Source of the DNA: Comamonadaceae bacterium 2FH
GTDB taxonomy: Bacteria; Pseudomonadota; Gammaproteobacteria; Burkholderiales; Burkholderiaceae_C
DNA: 64,000 bases
NCBI GenBank assembly: GCA_005503335.1
Contig: SCMQ01000013.1
Span: 1 to 64,000 of the forward strand
Direction of reading: 5' to 3'
In this document: positions 63,024-64,000 of the stretch, one piece after another
How positions within the stretch are numbered: position 1 is the first letter of the stretch
Layout of the letters: each line of letters opens with the position of its first letter
The notes under the pieces: generated by a model
The model's database searches: none
What the model saw: the letters and a program-made list of their open reading frames with translations, nothing else
What the model was told of the DNA's origin: nothing
Made by a program: the position numbers and the translations under genes

Positions 63024-63416
63024 ATGAGCACCGCTGCCGACCTGAAGTTTCTGATCGTCGATGACTTCTCAACCATGCGCCGCATCGTGCGCGGCCTGCT
63101 CAAGGAAATCGGCTACCAGAATGCCGAGGAGGCCGAGGACGGGGCCGTGGCCCTGCAGATGCTGCAGAGCGGGAGCTTCGACTTCGTGGTCAGCGACATC
63201 AACATGCCCAATATGAACGGCTTCGATCTGCTGGCCCAGGTCAAAGCCGACGAGCGGCTCAAGCGCCTGCCCGTGCTCATGGTGACCGCCGAGGCGCGCA
63301 AGGAGGACATCGTGCGCGCCGCACAGAACGGCGCCGCGGGCTACATCGTCAAGCCTTTCACCAAGGCGACGCTGGAGGAGAAGATCCAGAAGATCATGCA
63401 GAAGATGGGGCACTGA
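63024..63416 (+). CDS. cheY: Chemotaxis response regulator CheY
   Basis: 130 residues, a single receiver domain. Acidic pocket Asp13/Asp14, phosphoacceptor Asp58 (FVVSDINMP), Thr88 in LMVTAEA and Lys110 in [14 protein letters not shown]. Phospho-CheY binds the motor switch. AAGGAACCC precedes the ATG. cheZ starts two bases after its stop (TGAAATG), so the two are cotranscribed from the sigma-28 promoter. Confidence 0.97.
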   Translation: MSTAADLKFLIVDDFSTMRRIVRGLLKEIGYQNAEEAEDGAVALQMLQSGSFDFVVSDINMPNMNGFDLLAQVKADERLKRLPVLMVTAEARKEDIVRAAQNGAAGYIVKPFTKATLEEKIQKIMQKMGH

Positions 63417-63417
63417 A

Positions 63418-64000
63418 ATGAGCGCGCACATGCCTTCAGACACCGCCGCCAGCGCCCACGCCACCGCCTCGCCCGAGGTGTTCCAGAAGCTGGGCGAGAT
63501 GACGCGCAGCCTGCACGACACCCTGGTTCAGCTCGGCGTCATGCCCCGGCTGGGCGAGATCGCCGACAGCCTGCCCGACGCGCGCAGCCGCCTGAGCTAC
63601 ATCGCCGAGAAAACCGGCACGGCCGCCGAGAAGGTGCTGAACCTGGTCGACCAGGCCAAGGCCGAGCACGACCACATCGCCAGCGAGACCCGCCGCATGG
63701 CCCAGGCCATCGTGGCCGATCCGGTCAAGGCCGTTGCCAGCGGCGGCGTGATGAATTTCGTCGGCGACGTCGAGGCCGCCACCATCCGCATCGACCGCCA
63801 CCTGACCGACATCATGCTGGCCCAGGACTTTCACGACCTCACCGGCCAGGTCGTGGCCAAGGTCGTGGCCCTGGCCGCCGACATCGAGGACCAGTTGGTC
63901 CATCTGCTGTTGCAGACGGCGCCCTCGGACCAGGTGCACAAGGTGGAGCAGCAGTTCCTCAACGGCCCCGTGGTCAGTCCGCAAGGCCGCACCGACGTGG
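63418..64000 (+). CDS. cheZ: Protein phosphatase CheZ (3' end cut off by the window)
   Basis: 194 residues are visible and the reading frame runs off the right edge; E. coli CheZ has 214. The helical hairpin includes IAEKTGTAAEKVLNLVDQAKAEHD, and the active-site segment MLAQDFHDLTGQVVAKVV carries the catalytic Gln. It dephosphorylates CheY. The visible end (GPVVSPQGRTDV) is the linker before the CheY-binding C-terminal helix. Confidence 0.95.
   Translation, partial: MSAHMPSDTAASAHATASPEVFQKLGEMTRSLHDTLVQLGVMPRLGEIADSLPDARSRLSYIAEKTGTAAEKVLNLVDQAKAEHDHIASETRRMAQAIVADPVKAVASGGVMNFVGDVEAATIRIDRHLTDIMLAQDFHDLTGQVVAKVVALAADIEDQLVHLLLQTAPSDQVHKVEQQFLNGPVVSPQGRTDV

Overview
The window is a GC-rich chromosomal segment from a betaproteobacterium, most likely Burkholderiales and probably Comamonadaceae. 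I infer this from protein similarity as I remember it, from the gene orders rimP-nusA-infB-rbfA-truB-typA, guaB-guaA-tadA-ldcA and smpB/ratA-rnfH, and from the flagellar gene layout. I could not run any search. Nearly all of it is dense core genome. I see no phage, complete insertion sequence, tRNA, rRNA or CRISPR array.

Layout. 1-6.3 kb: a small Pro/Ala/Thr-repeat secreted protein, icd, a cold-shock protein, the clpS-clpA protease adaptor and unfoldase, and fabI. 6.3-12.6 kb: a yejABEF-type peptide ABC transporter whose operon is interrupted by palindrome-rich intergenic DNA. 12.8-21.0 kb: the transcription/translation operon rimP-nusA-infB-rbfA-truB followed by typA, with an intrinsic terminator in the leader. 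21.0-26.2 kb: an EamA exporter, a 3-hydroxyisobutyryl-CoA hydrolase-like enzyme, a lipoprotein/ECF sigma/anti-sigma set, smpB, ratA and rnfH. 26.2-32.5 kb: an Asp/Glu-racemase-family gene divergent from a livKHMGF-type ABC transporter that ends in a GntR/FCD regulator. Three similar palindromic sites in and near the divergent promoter may be its operators. 32.5-40.9 kb: guaB and guaA, a phosphoribosyltransferase-hydrolase fusion, a TadA fused to a truncated dehalogenase-like domain, an LD-carboxypeptidase and a class III cyclase-FHA protein.

41-64 kb is a motility block: a chemoreceptor, flgL to flgB (minus strand), flgA, flgM and flgN (plus strand), then fliA-flhG-flhF-flhA-flhB (minus strand), motA-motB, cheY and a cheZ that runs off the end. 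Near-consensus sigma-28 promoters precede flgM, motA and cheY. Sigma-28 (fliA) and its anti-sigma factor (flgM) are both encoded here, so the hierarchy can be read from the sequence. The FlhG homologue has lost its Walker A lysines.

The most unusual non-coding material is a pair of roughly 250-340 bp nested inverted-repeat elements, upstream of clpS and inside the yej operon. They share short core motifs, but each has its own self-complementary arm sequences, as expected if structure rather than sequence is conserved.
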